A stretch of DNA of 64,000 bases from NCBI GenBank assembly GCA_000403415.2, contig KE159692.1, forward strand, positions 275,122-339,121, written 5' to 3'. Under the pieces are notes generated by a model. It was not told where the DNA came from and did not search any database. It saw only the letters and a program-made list of their open reading frames with translations. Positions 25,117 to 32,882 of this stretch are shown here, one piece after another. Both the position numbers and the translations under genes were made by a program. Each line of letters opens with the position of its first letter. The stretch's first letter is position 1. Source of the DNA: Firmicutes bacterium M10-2. Lineage in GTDB: Bacteria > Bacillota_I > Bacilli_A > Erysipelotrichales > Erysipelotrichaceae.

Positions 25117-25145
25117 ATTATAGCGTACTGCAATCAGTATGTAAA
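25117..25145 (-). promoter_or_regulatory. Promoter of the terminal prophage operon
   Basis: The minus strand reads TTTACA (25140-25145), a 17-bp spacer and TATAAT (25117-25122), nearly consensus. Just downstream is AAAGGAG followed by a complete mini-ORF, ATG GTT AAG TAA (about 25077-25088). The 25189-25257 stretch holds only the endolysin 3' flank. Confidence 0.75.
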
Positions 25146-25165
25146 GCTTTTTTGTCTTTTTATAT

Positions 25166-25188
25166 TAAAAAAGAGGCCTGAAGGCCTC
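25166..25188 (-). terminator. Terminator of the phage late operon
   Basis: A perfect 6-bp GC stem GAGGCC/GGCCTC with a TGAA loop is followed on the minus strand by six Ts. It lies 70 bp beyond the endolysin stop, separating late transcription from the terminal operon. Confidence 0.75.
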
Positions 25189-25257
25189 AATTTTGCCTGC
25201 TCAATAAATGGGTTTTGTCAGGCTAAGTAATTGTTTAGCAACTTTATATTAGCACAT

Positions 25258-26100
25258 CTATTTAAAAGTTGCCCAAGGATCTTTGCCATGGACTTCAGAG
25301 CCCGAAACGGCTACAACTCCATAGCCCCCAGACTGTCGGACATATTTAACCCAACGATGCCCTTTATAAGCGCATTTAGCGATGTAGCGAACAGATTGAC
25401 CACTATTGTATGTCACCCCTCCGATTACTTCGCCGTCTGGAGTATCTTTATGGATTCGGATTTTGTCTCTTGTGAAAGTTGCCGTTCCATTTTCTTGAAT
25501 CCACTTGAGATTTGTTGTGTATGGGTCTTTTGTAGTTGGTTGGCTTCCTCCAATCTGGTCTGATTTTTTCCAAGCCATGCCGTTTCCGTTTTTAACGGTC
25601 GTTCCATCAATCACACATGCCTTGTCAGCGCTGATCGATCCAGGCAAGTAATATGTGCCGTACCCGTTGCGATCGTACATGTGCTTAAACTTGCCTTTCG
25701 CTACCTCGAAATGACAGTGATTTCCGGTGGCATAACCAGCTGTTCCTTCGTCGCCGAATTCTTGACCCTGCGCGAATTTCTTCACCTGAGCAATATCGGC
25801 AATGTAGTTATCGTGAAGGAACATGAATGTGGCGTAGTCGATTGTACCGTCGGCGAACATTACTTTTTTATCGCTCTCCATAAATACGGCATTTCCGTTA
25901 GCATAGCTGTCTGTGGCTACAAGATGCATAGATACCGGTGCATAAGTTGGCTCGATCCCTGTATCCTTCCCGGCAATATCAAGGGCATTCACGCCCTTGT
26001 GGCTCAGCTGACCGTTGTTTCCTTGTGTAATGTTCATCGTTTCCATCGGAAAGCCGATGAGTTCATAGCCGTTTTTCGTGATTTTCTGATTCTTTTTCAT
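25258..26100 (-). CDS. Endolysin: M23 peptidase with SH3b domain
   Basis: Probable lysis enzyme cutting peptidoglycan peptides. The N-terminal part looks like a LytM/M23 domain: HKGVNALDIAG supplies the first His and Asp, and GNHCHFEV (about 127-134) the HxH of the zinc site. The C-terminal 75 residues (TATFTRDKIRIHKDTPDGEV...) resemble an SH3b wall-binding domain. It is 280 residues with no signal peptide, so a holin is needed. It follows the two membrane proteins of the lysis cassette. Confidence 0.85.
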   Translation of the reverse strand: MKKNQKITKNGYELIGFPMETMNITQGNNGQLSHKGVNALDIAGKDTGIEPTYAPVSMHLVATDSYANGNAVFMESDKKVMFADGTIDYATFMFLHDNYIADIAQVKKFAQGQEFGDEGTAGYATGNHCHFEVAKGKFKHMYDRNGYGTYYLPGSISADKACVIDGTTVKNGNGMAWKKSDQIGGSQPTTKDPYTTNLKWIQENGTATFTRDKIRIHKDTPDGEVIGGVTYNSGQSVRYIAKCAYKGHRWVKYVRQSGGYGVVAVSGSEVHGKDPWATFK

Positions 26101-26130
26101 TTTGTTTCCTCCTAAATTAAAAGACCCCCA

Positions 26131-26547
26131 TCATTCTTGAGAGTCAGCTGATTTTTTGAGCAATGTAACAAAGGGATCAAGGGGATGGATATCTGTTCTG
26201 ATTGGCAGCTCCATGATCTCCTCCATCATTTTCGTTCCTTCGCCGTTGCCGTGCAGTCCTTCGTATGCAGTATAAATGTCGCGGAAATTCTGCCTTTGAT
26301 CAGGCGTGATAAATTTCTGAATAGTATACTCGGCGTGAAGTCTGCTGAGCATATACTTGAGAATGAGTTTGATTCCCTCGCTGTTCGCCTGTACATGTGC
26401 CAGTTCCTGGGCTTTCTCTTTCTTGCGGTCTTCGTGCGCCTGGTCGCGCTTATCGTCCATCTTTTTGAGACGATGCAAAATAAACGGATAAAGGACCGCC
26501 GTTATAAGCGACGATCCTGCGGCAACGAGCCAGCCCCAAATTTCCAT
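26131..26547 (-). CDS. Lysis-cassette membrane protein with coiled coil
   Basis: 138 residues. One N-terminal membrane helix (WGWLVAAGSSLITAVLYPFI) is followed by a highly charged coiled coil (KKMDDKRDQAHEDRKKEKAQ) and a soluble C-terminus. The position between holin and endolysin and the XhlA-like shape suggest a holin partner or second holin. Function not proven. Confidence 0.6.
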   Translation of the reverse strand: MEIWGWLVAAGSSLITAVLYPFILHRLKKMDDKRDQAHEDRKKEKAQELAHVQANSEGIKLILKYMLSRLHAEYTIQKFITPDQRQNFRDIYTAYEGLHGNGEGTKMMEEIMELPIRTDIHPLDPFVTLLKKSADSQE

Positions 26548-26549
26548 AA

Positions 26550-26855
26550 TTATTCACCTTCGTTTTCTTTATTTTCTGTTTCTTTATCTTCAATCCACTT
26601 AGGCTTAAGAATTAGCTGCTTAAATGCCTCATAACATCCGGTAGACGCTAAACCGCTAACCGATCCAGAAAGGATAATTTCAATTGACACACCGTGCGCG
26701 TCAATACATGCCAGGATCATGCCGATTACCGCCATGACCAGCGGGATAAAGCGACGGCTTTTGTCATCCTCGACCGTGAGAGTCGTCCAGACGTATCCGA
26801 TCACGACACAAATACCAACAATTAAAAGATTAAAATAGCTCTGTAAAAATTCCAT
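26550..26855 (-). CDS. Phage holin
   Basis: 101 residues. There are two to three membrane helices (LLIVGICVVIGYVW, FIPLVMAVIGMILACI and a weaker third) and a charged C-terminal tail ending KETENKENEGE. The first helix is followed by a charged turn TVEDDKSRR. Size, topology and location upstream of the endolysin fit a class II-type holin, which forms membrane lesions that release the endolysin. Confidence 0.75.
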   Translation of the reverse strand: MEFLQSYFNLLIVGICVVIGYVWTTLTVEDDKSRRFIPLVMAVIGMILACIDAHGVSIEIILSGSVSGLASTGCYEAFKQLILKPKWIEDKETENKENEGE

Positions 26856-26858
26856 GAT

Positions 26859-27491
26859 TTAGTTCTCCTCTTCTACAATTTCCCATCCGGCCGGATATTC
26901 AGCCGGGCTGTGCACATTGCCGTCGATTTTCGAGCGGTAATGCTTTTCCTCAAAAGTAATCCCGTCACCCTTGCTGTAGGCGTCATGCGCGCCCGTAGGC
27001 TTTTTAAATGGCGGGTACGGGTCTTGCGGATCGGCGACATTGACATAGAGCGACACGGCTTTGTCTGGCGTCCAGTCGGCCTGCGATGTGTGGTCTTGCA
27101 GAACCTTGTACAATTTGCCTTTGTACTGCAAATAGTATCCGGCCGGATATTCTACTTCTGCACACCACTCAGGATACAGAGAGCGCATTTCCAAGGCTTC
27201 GGCATCTGTTGCTCCTTGCAGCGTCTTCATCGCGACAAGTTCCTGGAGCTTTTCTGCTGCAAGTTGCCGTTCAAGCTCTTCCTGTTCCTTTTTTAGATAA
27301 TTCTGATATTTTTCTTCATTGAGGTATAAAAAAAGCTCGCCTGTACTGTACGAGCGAACCTCATATCCCTGCATTTTATCGGGATAGATCACACCATCCG
27401 GCAGATCGACTTCGATCTGTGTTTCCACTGTTTGGCTGGTTGCGATCATTCCGACCGAATTATCGTTATTTAAACTTACATAAACTTTCAT
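26859..27491 (-). CDS. Tail-associated protein with carbohydrate-binding modules
   Basis: 210 residues from MKVYVSLNNDNSVGMIATSQ. A coiled-coil middle (YLKKEQEELERQLAAEKLQE) is followed by two carbohydrate-binding (CBM5/12-like) segments: YPAGYYLQYKGKLYKVLQDH..W, and AYSKGDGITFEEKHYRSKID..SPAEYPAGW. It may decorate the tail tip and bind host glycans. The start at 27491 follows AGGAGGG; the longer open frame runs into the recombinase leader and is rejected. Confidence 0.75.
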   Translation of the reverse strand: MKVYVSLNNDNSVGMIATSQTVETQIEVDLPDGVIYPDKMQGYEVRSYSTGELFLYLNEEKYQNYLKKEQEELERQLAAEKLQELVAMKTLQGATDAEALEMRSLYPEWCAEVEYPAGYYLQYKGKLYKVLQDHTSQADWTPDKAVSLYVNVADPQDPYPPFKKPTGAHDAYSKGDGITFEEKHYRSKIDGNVHSPAEYPAGWEIVEEEN

Positions 27492-27558
27492 TAGTACCCT
27501 CCTGATACTATTTTCTAGGGTGCTTTTAGCGTCATCCCAGGACGAAAGGACGAAAGAC

Positions 27559-28455
27559 ATGAAATATAAAGATTTATTAAACGAATGGCTGGAAGATCAA
27601 AGAACTTATCAAAAGTATTCGACCTATTCCTTGTACTGCAATATCGTACAAAATCACATCATTCCCGATTTAGGCGAATGTGATATAGACGCACTAACAA
27701 CAGATAAGATACAAGCCTATGCTCTCGAAAAGATCGATCATGGCAGCCTTGTCGACGATAAGGGCTTGTCCGTCCGCTTTGTAAAGGACATCATCGGAGT
27801 TGTTGCTTCGACATCAAAAAAAGAGCTGAATATCAAGCTCCCGTATACTCCGCCAAAACAAATTGACATCTTTGAAAAAGAAGACCAGATCAAGCTTATG
27901 AATCACCTCCATTCGCATATGTGCCCCAAGAATCTTGGAATCTTGCTGTGCATGCACACAGGGATCCGGATCGGCGAACTATGCGCCTTGAAATGGAGCG
28001 ACATAAATCTTGATACTCGTACAATAAAGATCGAAAAAACCATGATCCGTACGTATACCAAGGCTGACGGCTCTAAACTCCGAATTACACCGCCCAAGTC
28101 ACGATCAAGCGTCCGCATCATTCCTCTTAATTCAACAATTTCATACTCGGTTAATTTAATGCAAAATAGCGAGGATGATACGTATGTCCTGACCGGGACC
28201 AAGCGATATATAGAGCCGAACAAATATCGTCTGTATTACAACAAAATGTTGAAGCAGTTAGGTGTCAAACACCTCAAATTCCATTGCCTCCGCCATACCT
28301 TTGCGACCCGTTGCATCGAATGTGGCTGCGATTATAAATCATTAAGTCAAATCCTTGGCCATTCTAACGTTTCCATAACGATGAATCTCTACGTCCATCC
28401 ACAGATGGAAATGAAGCGAAAATGCGTTGAAATGCTGGCTGACTATTACAAATAG
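27559..28455 (+). CDS. Tyrosine recombinase, probable tail-fibre invertase
   Basis: 298 residues from ATG 27559. An N-terminal SAM-like core-binding domain (1-90) is followed by the catalytic domain with Arg137 (TGIRIGEL), His242/Arg245 (HCLRH), His268 (LGHSN) and Tyr278 (NLYVH). There is no arm-binding domain of lambda-Int type. The gene is on the opposite strand from all neighbours. It ends 5 bp from a 13-bp inverted site and a spare tail-fibre 3' end. That placement, inside the tail module and not at an att site, argues for local inversion rather than prophage integration. Confidence 0.85.
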   Translation: MKYKDLLNEWLEDQRTYQKYSTYSLYCNIVQNHIIPDLGECDIDALTTDKIQAYALEKIDHGSLVDDKGLSVRFVKDIIGVVASTSKKELNIKLPYTPPKQIDIFEKEDQIKLMNHLHSHMCPKNLGILLCMHTGIRIGELCALKWSDINLDTRTIKIEKTMIRTYTKADGSKLRITPPKSRSSVRIIPLNSTISYSVNLMQNSEDDTYVLTGTKRYIEPNKYRLYYNKMLKQLGVKHLKFHCLRHTFATRCIECGCDYKSLSQILGHSNVSITMNLYVHPQMEMKRKCVEMLADYYK

Positions 28456-28460
28456 CAAAT

Positions 28461-28473
28461 GTATGACCTTTAC
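28461..28473 (+). repeat. Inversion crossover site 1
   Basis: GTATGACCTTTAC, matching the inverted copy at 28979-28991 at 12 of 13 positions. It lies 5 bp after the recombinase stop codon. In the cassette frame it encodes the MTF of MTFTAGQTGG. Confidence 0.7.
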
Positions 28474-28720
28474 TGCCGGTCAGACCGGCGGCGAATACAA
28501 ACACGTCTTGAGTGTTAATGAGATGCCAGCGCACGGCCATGATTCTAAACCAATGTGGGCCGGCAATTCAGGGAGTGGATCAAACAACGTTGTAAACGGT
28601 TATCCAACCACAGGAAAATCGGGTCAGTATGGCATTAAAACCGAAAATACAGGCGGTAGCCAAGGTCATAACAACCTTCAACCCTTCGTGGGTGTATATA
28701 TATGGAGGCGTACGGCTTAA
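28461..28720 (+). pseudogene. Silent alternative 3' end of the tail-fibre gene
   Basis: Coding without its own start. The reading MTFTAGQTGGEYKHVLSVNE..MPAHGH..WRRTA aligns along its full length with the C-terminus of the tail-fibre gene at 28717-30981 (MTFTSLGTGGNYNRSLAIAN..LPAHQH..WRRTA), but the middle is different. It terminates at TAA 28718-28720, which overlaps the opposing fibre stop in the palindrome CTTAAG. Inversion between the 13-bp sites would join it in frame to the fibre body. Confidence 0.8.
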
Positions 28721-30981
28721 GCTGTTCTACGCCAAAGATATACGCCAATCCAAGGTTGGCAGATTGAGAATGCTGATCCTGAGCCGACAGAATTAGATTT
28801 CCAAGCATTTGAATTACCGCCTGCATTGATCATAGGTCTTTCTTTAAATCCAGCGGTTTGCGTTAAGCCGTATCCGCTTGCTTCATTGCCAGAAGCATAT
28901 ATATTCATGACATGTTGGTGGGCTGGGAGATTGGCTATTGCTAGTGATCTATTGTAGTTTCCACCTGTTCCAAGAGACGTAAAAGTCATACTTGTACTAC
29001 CGTCGTTTCCAGTGCCCACGCCGACCAAACAACGCCCTTGTCCAAACTGCACCCATGTACCGCCAATTCGTGTTCCAGGATTGACGTTATCGACAGTAGC
29101 CTCCACATGCCCGACCGGACACATGGCGTTAAGATATTCCCAACGGGCTTTGATGTATCCAGACGGCAGACTTGCCACTTGCACGTTTGCAAAGTTCCAT
29201 GACATACCTCCAATGCGATACTGCACGACATCGAAAACAGCCGCCTGCTCTGATCCAGCCTTAGGCACGTATACACCCCATGTATTGGCAGATTCTTTTG
29301 CCAAATAGATCGGGTTGTCTGGATCATCCGTCGTGATTACCGCAGGTTGCGGATCGGTCGTATTTCCGCCGTTAATAACGATCTTGCCAGTCGCAAAAGC
29401 CATGTTTCGAGCGCCACAATGGTATTTAAATTCCAATCCTGCGTAGTTCCATGCAGCCGCTTGCGTCTTGATCGTGAGGATCTTCAGATATCCATTGCTT
29501 CCTGATGCACTTGTGATATGGGCGTGCTCGATCGGCAGGCCAAACTGCATGCTTTTATTGTTTGAGCTGACCATACCAAAAGCAATGCTCTTTCCGCTTG
29601 ATCCGAAGTTGATCAGCGCAAACGAAGGCGCGATATCCGAATACACTGTAGCACTTGTAAAAAAGTCCGCCGCCACGGCTCGGAAACTGAATTTCGAATC
29701 CACAGAAAATGGACCGGTTTTGATGATGCTTGAATTCGTGCTATACGAATCCGTGATCGTGTAAATGTCGGTCCATGTATTTCCATTTAGCTGTTGGATT
29801 TTAAAAGATCGGCTGTTCTTGTTCCCCATCGCTGCAATCGCAAAATTGAACGAGATCTTGACCGCTGTTCCGTCCTCGCTTTCGACTCCTGTGCTCGTAC
29901 ACCGCACTGCTTTAAATGTAGGTATAGACGGTGAGGAGTAAGCCGAAACAGCGACCGATACCGTTTTGGAAGCGGTACGTCCTCGGCTGTCTGTGACGGT
30001 TGCCACAACGCTGATGCTTCCCGATCCGTTTATAACTTGAGTTGTAAACACGTTCGAGTTTCCAGAGTATGTTTTGCCGTCCGCTTTTACCGAATAGCTC
30101 TTGATCGTGCTTCCTTGGTTTCCGGCGGCGGCTACAGTCACCTTAAAAGTCGACCGACCCTGAACATAGGCCGCAAACTGTGCTGCGATCCCGGTTGTTG
30201 CCTCCGCTACGGCTACCGATGATATGCTCGGCACAATGGTTGATGGGACGTTCAAGGTTACGTTTATGATCTTGTCACCTATGATCGTGCTTCCTGACTT
30301 GGTTCGCACAAGGATATTCCATACACCGCTTGATGCGTTCGGAATCTTGGATGCCAAAGATACACCAGTGTTCCATGTATATGTATCATTGACGCCAGAT
30401 ACCAAAAATGCGCCCCACGAACTATCGCCAGAATATTTGACATATATTTCATGGGTGTATGCTGTTGATGCTCTGTGGGTCGTGATCACGATTGCACTGC
30501 CCATCGTCTGCGTGCTTACGTTTACCGTAGCCGGCGATGTTCTTGGAATCTTTGGAATGTTTGTCGTAATGCACTGGAACGATCGAATATTAGGCTGGAT
30601 GGGATCGCCGGATCCTGTTACCCAGAGCATCCAAGCGACCTGATGGCCAGGCCAAGAACCGTCTGTGTTATGTGTGACAGTAACTGTGTGGTTAACCGCT
30701 AAAGTTACGGATCCAGGAGGCGAAGGCATATTGTTAGAACATGTCTTTTCAGCGCTGTCATTATTAGCAAGCGAGCACCGGCCGTGAATTGTTGCTGCAT
30801 GAATTCCTCTGGCACTTGTGAGTGTATTGAATCTCAATGAGATCATTTCGACTTGCGTTTGGTTCGCCGCAATGTCCTGCCTATATCTCCAATTTAACGT
30901 GATCGAGTAGTATTTTGTTCCCCACTGTGAGGCACTCCAAACCTCGGGAGAAAACGTTTGACTCCATGCTCCCCATGCCAT
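28717..30981 (-). CDS. Tail fibre / receptor-binding protein (DUF859-like) with switchable C-terminus
   Basis: 754 residues. The N-terminal 150 residues and the repeated beta-sandwich (fibronectin-like) segments resemble siphovirus DUF859 structural proteins. From about residue 640 a collar-type tip begins: PVGHVEATVDNVNPGTRIGG, then GQGRCLVGVGTGNDGSTSMTF, PAHQH and a terminal WIGVYLWRRTA. This arrangement is known from tail-collar/receptor-binding tips. The last 91 codons lie in the invertible segment. Upstream neighbours are the tail appendage genes with G-tracts. Confidence 0.85.
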   Translation of the reverse strand: MAWGAWSQTFSPEVWSASQWGTKYYSITLNWRYRQDIAANQTQVEMISLRFNTLTSARGIHAATIHGRCSLANNDSAEKTCSNNMPSPPGSVTLAVNHTVTVTHNTDGSWPGHQVAWMLWVTGSGDPIQPNIRSFQCITTNIPKIPRTSPATVNVSTQTMGSAIVITTHRASTAYTHEIYVKYSGDSSWGAFLVSGVNDTYTWNTGVSLASKIPNASSGVWNILVRTKSGSTIIGDKIINVTLNVPSTIVPSISSVAVAEATTGIAAQFAAYVQGRSTFKVTVAAAGNQGSTIKSYSVKADGKTYSGNSNVFTTQVINGSGSISVVATVTDSRGRTASKTVSVAVSAYSSPSIPTFKAVRCTSTGVESEDGTAVKISFNFAIAAMGNKNSRSFKIQQLNGNTWTDIYTITDSYSTNSSIIKTGPFSVDSKFSFRAVAADFFTSATVYSDIAPSFALINFGSSGKSIAFGMVSSNNKSMQFGLPIEHAHITSASGSNGYLKILTIKTQAAAWNYAGLEFKYHCGARNMAFATGKIVINGGNTTDPQPAVITTDDPDNPIYLAKESANTWGVYVPKAGSEQAAVFDVVQYRIGGMSWNFANVQVASLPSGYIKARWEYLNAMCPVGHVEATVDNVNPGTRIGGTWVQFGQGRCLVGVGTGNDGSTSMTFTSLGTGGNYNRSLAIANLPAHQHVMNIYASGNEASGYGLTQTAGFKERPMINAGGNSNAWKSNSVGSGSAFSICQPWIGVYLWRRTA
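28979..28991 (-). repeat. Inversion crossover site 2
   Basis: On the minus strand GTATGACTTTTAC lies inside the tail-fibre gene (codons for S-MTFT). It is the inverted partner of 28461-28473 with one mismatch. Confidence 0.7.
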
Positions 30982-30987
30982 TTTTGA

Positions 30988-32868
30988 TTACCTCACTTTC
31001 TTAAAATCCAAGGATCCATTTGCTCGTGGCACAAAGGCAAAGTTGCCAATTCGCAGGGAATTTAAAAACACGCCGTCATAGATGTACAGCGTGCTGTCTG
31101 AGATATATGCGACCTCTTGATTACCCTGCAAAAAAGATATGCGATCCTTTGCGATTTTGAGCATCTGGTTGTTTCCTTCTTCGCCTAAAAATATGTTTCC
31201 ATCAATGAATCTTATGAACTTAGTGATCGTTGCGAATTCAGCGTTGGTCAAGTTTTGGTTGCTGTCAACCATCTGCTTGAAAGAATTAAAAGACATCTCA
31301 AACGAGTTGTATTTCTGCTCCAAGATCGTTGATGCTTCGGCAATGATCCGATCGGTATCACCTTTAGCGTAATACTGCTGAGCAACTTCATTTTTGATGC
31401 TCTCGCCCGTCTGCGTGATCGCGGTAGACAAGCGCTGTTCCAATTGCGCCGCTGAATTCTGGATCGCTTCATCAATTGAGTTCCTTACAGTAAGAGGTAG
31501 TCCTCTAGCAATTATGCTCATAGGCACCCCCCCCCCGACCAGATCGGCAGGGTTTGGACGATAGTCAAACTCCGTTTGTCCTAAAGTCAGCATGATATTT
31601 CTGACATGTATTTTAGTACCGGCTTTTAAAACGGATCCTATCCTCCGAATTTCAAAATCAATAAAACCACGATAGACGTTATCAAAAATATATGTTGGAC
31701 TAGGAATGTGTACCCCTGTAAATTTAGTTCGGGTAGTCGGTACAGTAAAACCTTGCGCATTAGCATCACAAATATCTCTTAAAATTTGTACATTGGATGC
31801 TCCGGTTGGAAGTTCAGCCCAAGTTTCAAAAGTTAGACGATATCGCGTTAAAGCATAAGGTAAGTTTATCCATTGAAATCTTACATTGGCTAAGCTTGTT
31901 GTATCTTTAGTAACAGTCAAATCGAAACCACCGTCTGACACTACTTTTGAAGTAATGAACGCACTTCTATCATTACCAATTTCCTCCAAAAGCGCCTTTG
32001 ACACTGAAAGAATGTTATACCCCTCTGCATACTCAAATCCGTCCGGCGTCGTTACAATCGGGAGCGTTGGATAATCATTCATAATGAGTACCCCCCCCCG
32101 GTCGAGATTTGAAGGCACGCTAGAGCCAATCACAAAAACATCAGCCTTAACAAGCTCCGTAGTTATATCCGTGTGAGTTGCCGTCGTTAAATTCGCATCA
32201 AGCCACAATCCCATTTGAGAATATTGTGCAGGGACTGTTTGAGTGACTGTTGAAACACCTTCTCCATTTTCAATCACTTGAATAGATTCAGGATAAGTCG
32301 AAACTCGATCATTGCCGGAATTGAACCACTCTATACGAGCACGAAGTTTTTTGCCTGATGTAGATTTGATTCGAACCTGAAACGTTACTATGTCGCCGGC
32401 TTTGATGCCCCAGTCGGAATAAGGCTTTGTGGCCCATGTTGACAATTGTCCACGATACATATCTACGCCTATTCCAGCCCAGTCATCATGATAGGGAATG
32501 AGCGAAAGCGACCCCAGTAACGAAACATCTAATAGCGCGCTATTAGGATTTCGAGCAATCATAAAAGCGACATAAGCTGTTTCAAACTTAAGTGTGTGGT
32601 CTGTAAAATAATTCCATCCTTCTCCAAGTCCTAGATATTTTTTATTTTTATCAAATTCAAGAACCCATATCATCAAACGAGAATTATTGCCTGAAAAAGT
32701 AACTTTTCTATCCGAACTGCAAGAGATTAGTTCTTTTGACCGAACGCGTCTTCCATGAAGCGGATGAGAAGAAGGATCTTTAACCCTTGTTTCATAGTCG
32801 CTCCCAGCTGAAGCATACGGTTCTAATTTGCCTTGTTCAAAGTTCGTTGAATCAATTTTGATTTCCAT
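30988..32868 (-). CDS. Phage tail appendage protein containing two G-tracts
   Basis: 626 residues starting MEIKIDSTNFEQG behind AGGGGTGAGAAT. It has several beta-rich modules, two of them of the type seen before FDYRPNP in phage structural proteins (carbohydrate-binding-like). A helical zone AIQNSAAQLEQRLSTAI follows. The C-terminal LYIYDGVFLNSLRIGNFAFV resembles minor tail proteins. Two runs of G (coding strand) at 32099-32091 and 31536-31527 encode Gly linkers between modules. The first 36 codons of the longer open frame lie within the upstream gene and are rejected. Confidence 0.75.
   Translation of the reverse strand: MEIKIDSTNFEQGKLEPYASAGSDYETRVKDPSSHPLHGRRVRSKELISCSSDRKVTFSGNNSRLMIWVLEFDKNKKYLGLGEGWNYFTDHTLKFETAYVAFMIARNPNSALLDVSLLGSLSLIPYHDDWAGIGVDMYRGQLSTWATKPYSDWGIKAGDIVTFQVRIKSTSGKKLRARIEWFNSGNDRVSTYPESIQVIENGEGVSTVTQTVPAQYSQMGLWLDANLTTATHTDITTELVKADVFVIGSSVPSNLDRGGVLIMNDYPTLPIVTTPDGFEYAEGYNILSVSKALLEEIGNDRSAFITSKVVSDGGFDLTVTKDTTSLANVRFQWINLPYALTRYRLTFETWAELPTGASNVQILRDICDANAQGFTVPTTRTKFTGVHIPSPTYIFDNVYRGFIDFEIRRIGSVLKAGTKIHVRNIMLTLGQTEFDYRPNPADLVGGGVPMSIIARGLPLTVRNSIDEAIQNSAAQLEQRLSTAITQTGESIKNEVAQQYYAKGDTDRIIAEASTILEQKYNSFEMSFNSFKQMVDSNQNLTNAEFATITKFIRFIDGNIFLGEEGNNQMLKIAKDRISFLQGNQEVAYISDSTLYIYDGVFLNSLRIGNFAFVPRANGSLDFKKVR
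31527..31536 (-). repeat. G10 tract in tail gene (slippage site)
   Basis: Ten Gs on the coding strand encode the GGG of DLVGGGVPM. An in-frame ATG lies 6 nt after the tract. One base lost gives TGA overlapping that ATG (ATGA); one gained gives TAG within eight codons. Confidence 0.8.
32091..32099 (-). repeat. G9 tract in tail gene (slippage site)
   Basis: Nine Gs encode the end of LDRGGVLIM. An in-frame ATG lies 8 nt after the tract. Loss or gain of one base leads to a TGA at or beside that ATG. Confidence 0.8.
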
Positions 32869-32882
32869 ATTCTCACCCCTTT

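Larger units (their letters stand above)
28461..28991. other. Predicted invertible DNA segment
   Basis: 531 bp bounded by inverted 13-bp sites. It contains two alternative fibre tips back to back: about 258 bp silent (plus strand) and 275 bp expressed (minus strand), centred on CTTAAG at 28716-28721. Both sites encode Met-Thr-Phe-Thr in the same phase, so either orientation keeps the long fibre frame open. Confidence 0.75.

Noticed and set aside
27559-28455. Tyrosine recombinase read as the prophage integrase
   Set aside because: It lies in the tail module 3 kb inside the att border, on the opposite strand, next to inverted fibre sites; no att sequence is beside it. The integrase is expected beyond the window.
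28461-28991. Diversity-generating retroelement
   Set aside because: Two related fibre ends suggested a template/variable repeat pair, but there is no reverse transcriptase and the copies are inverted alternative cassettes, not A-biased repeats.
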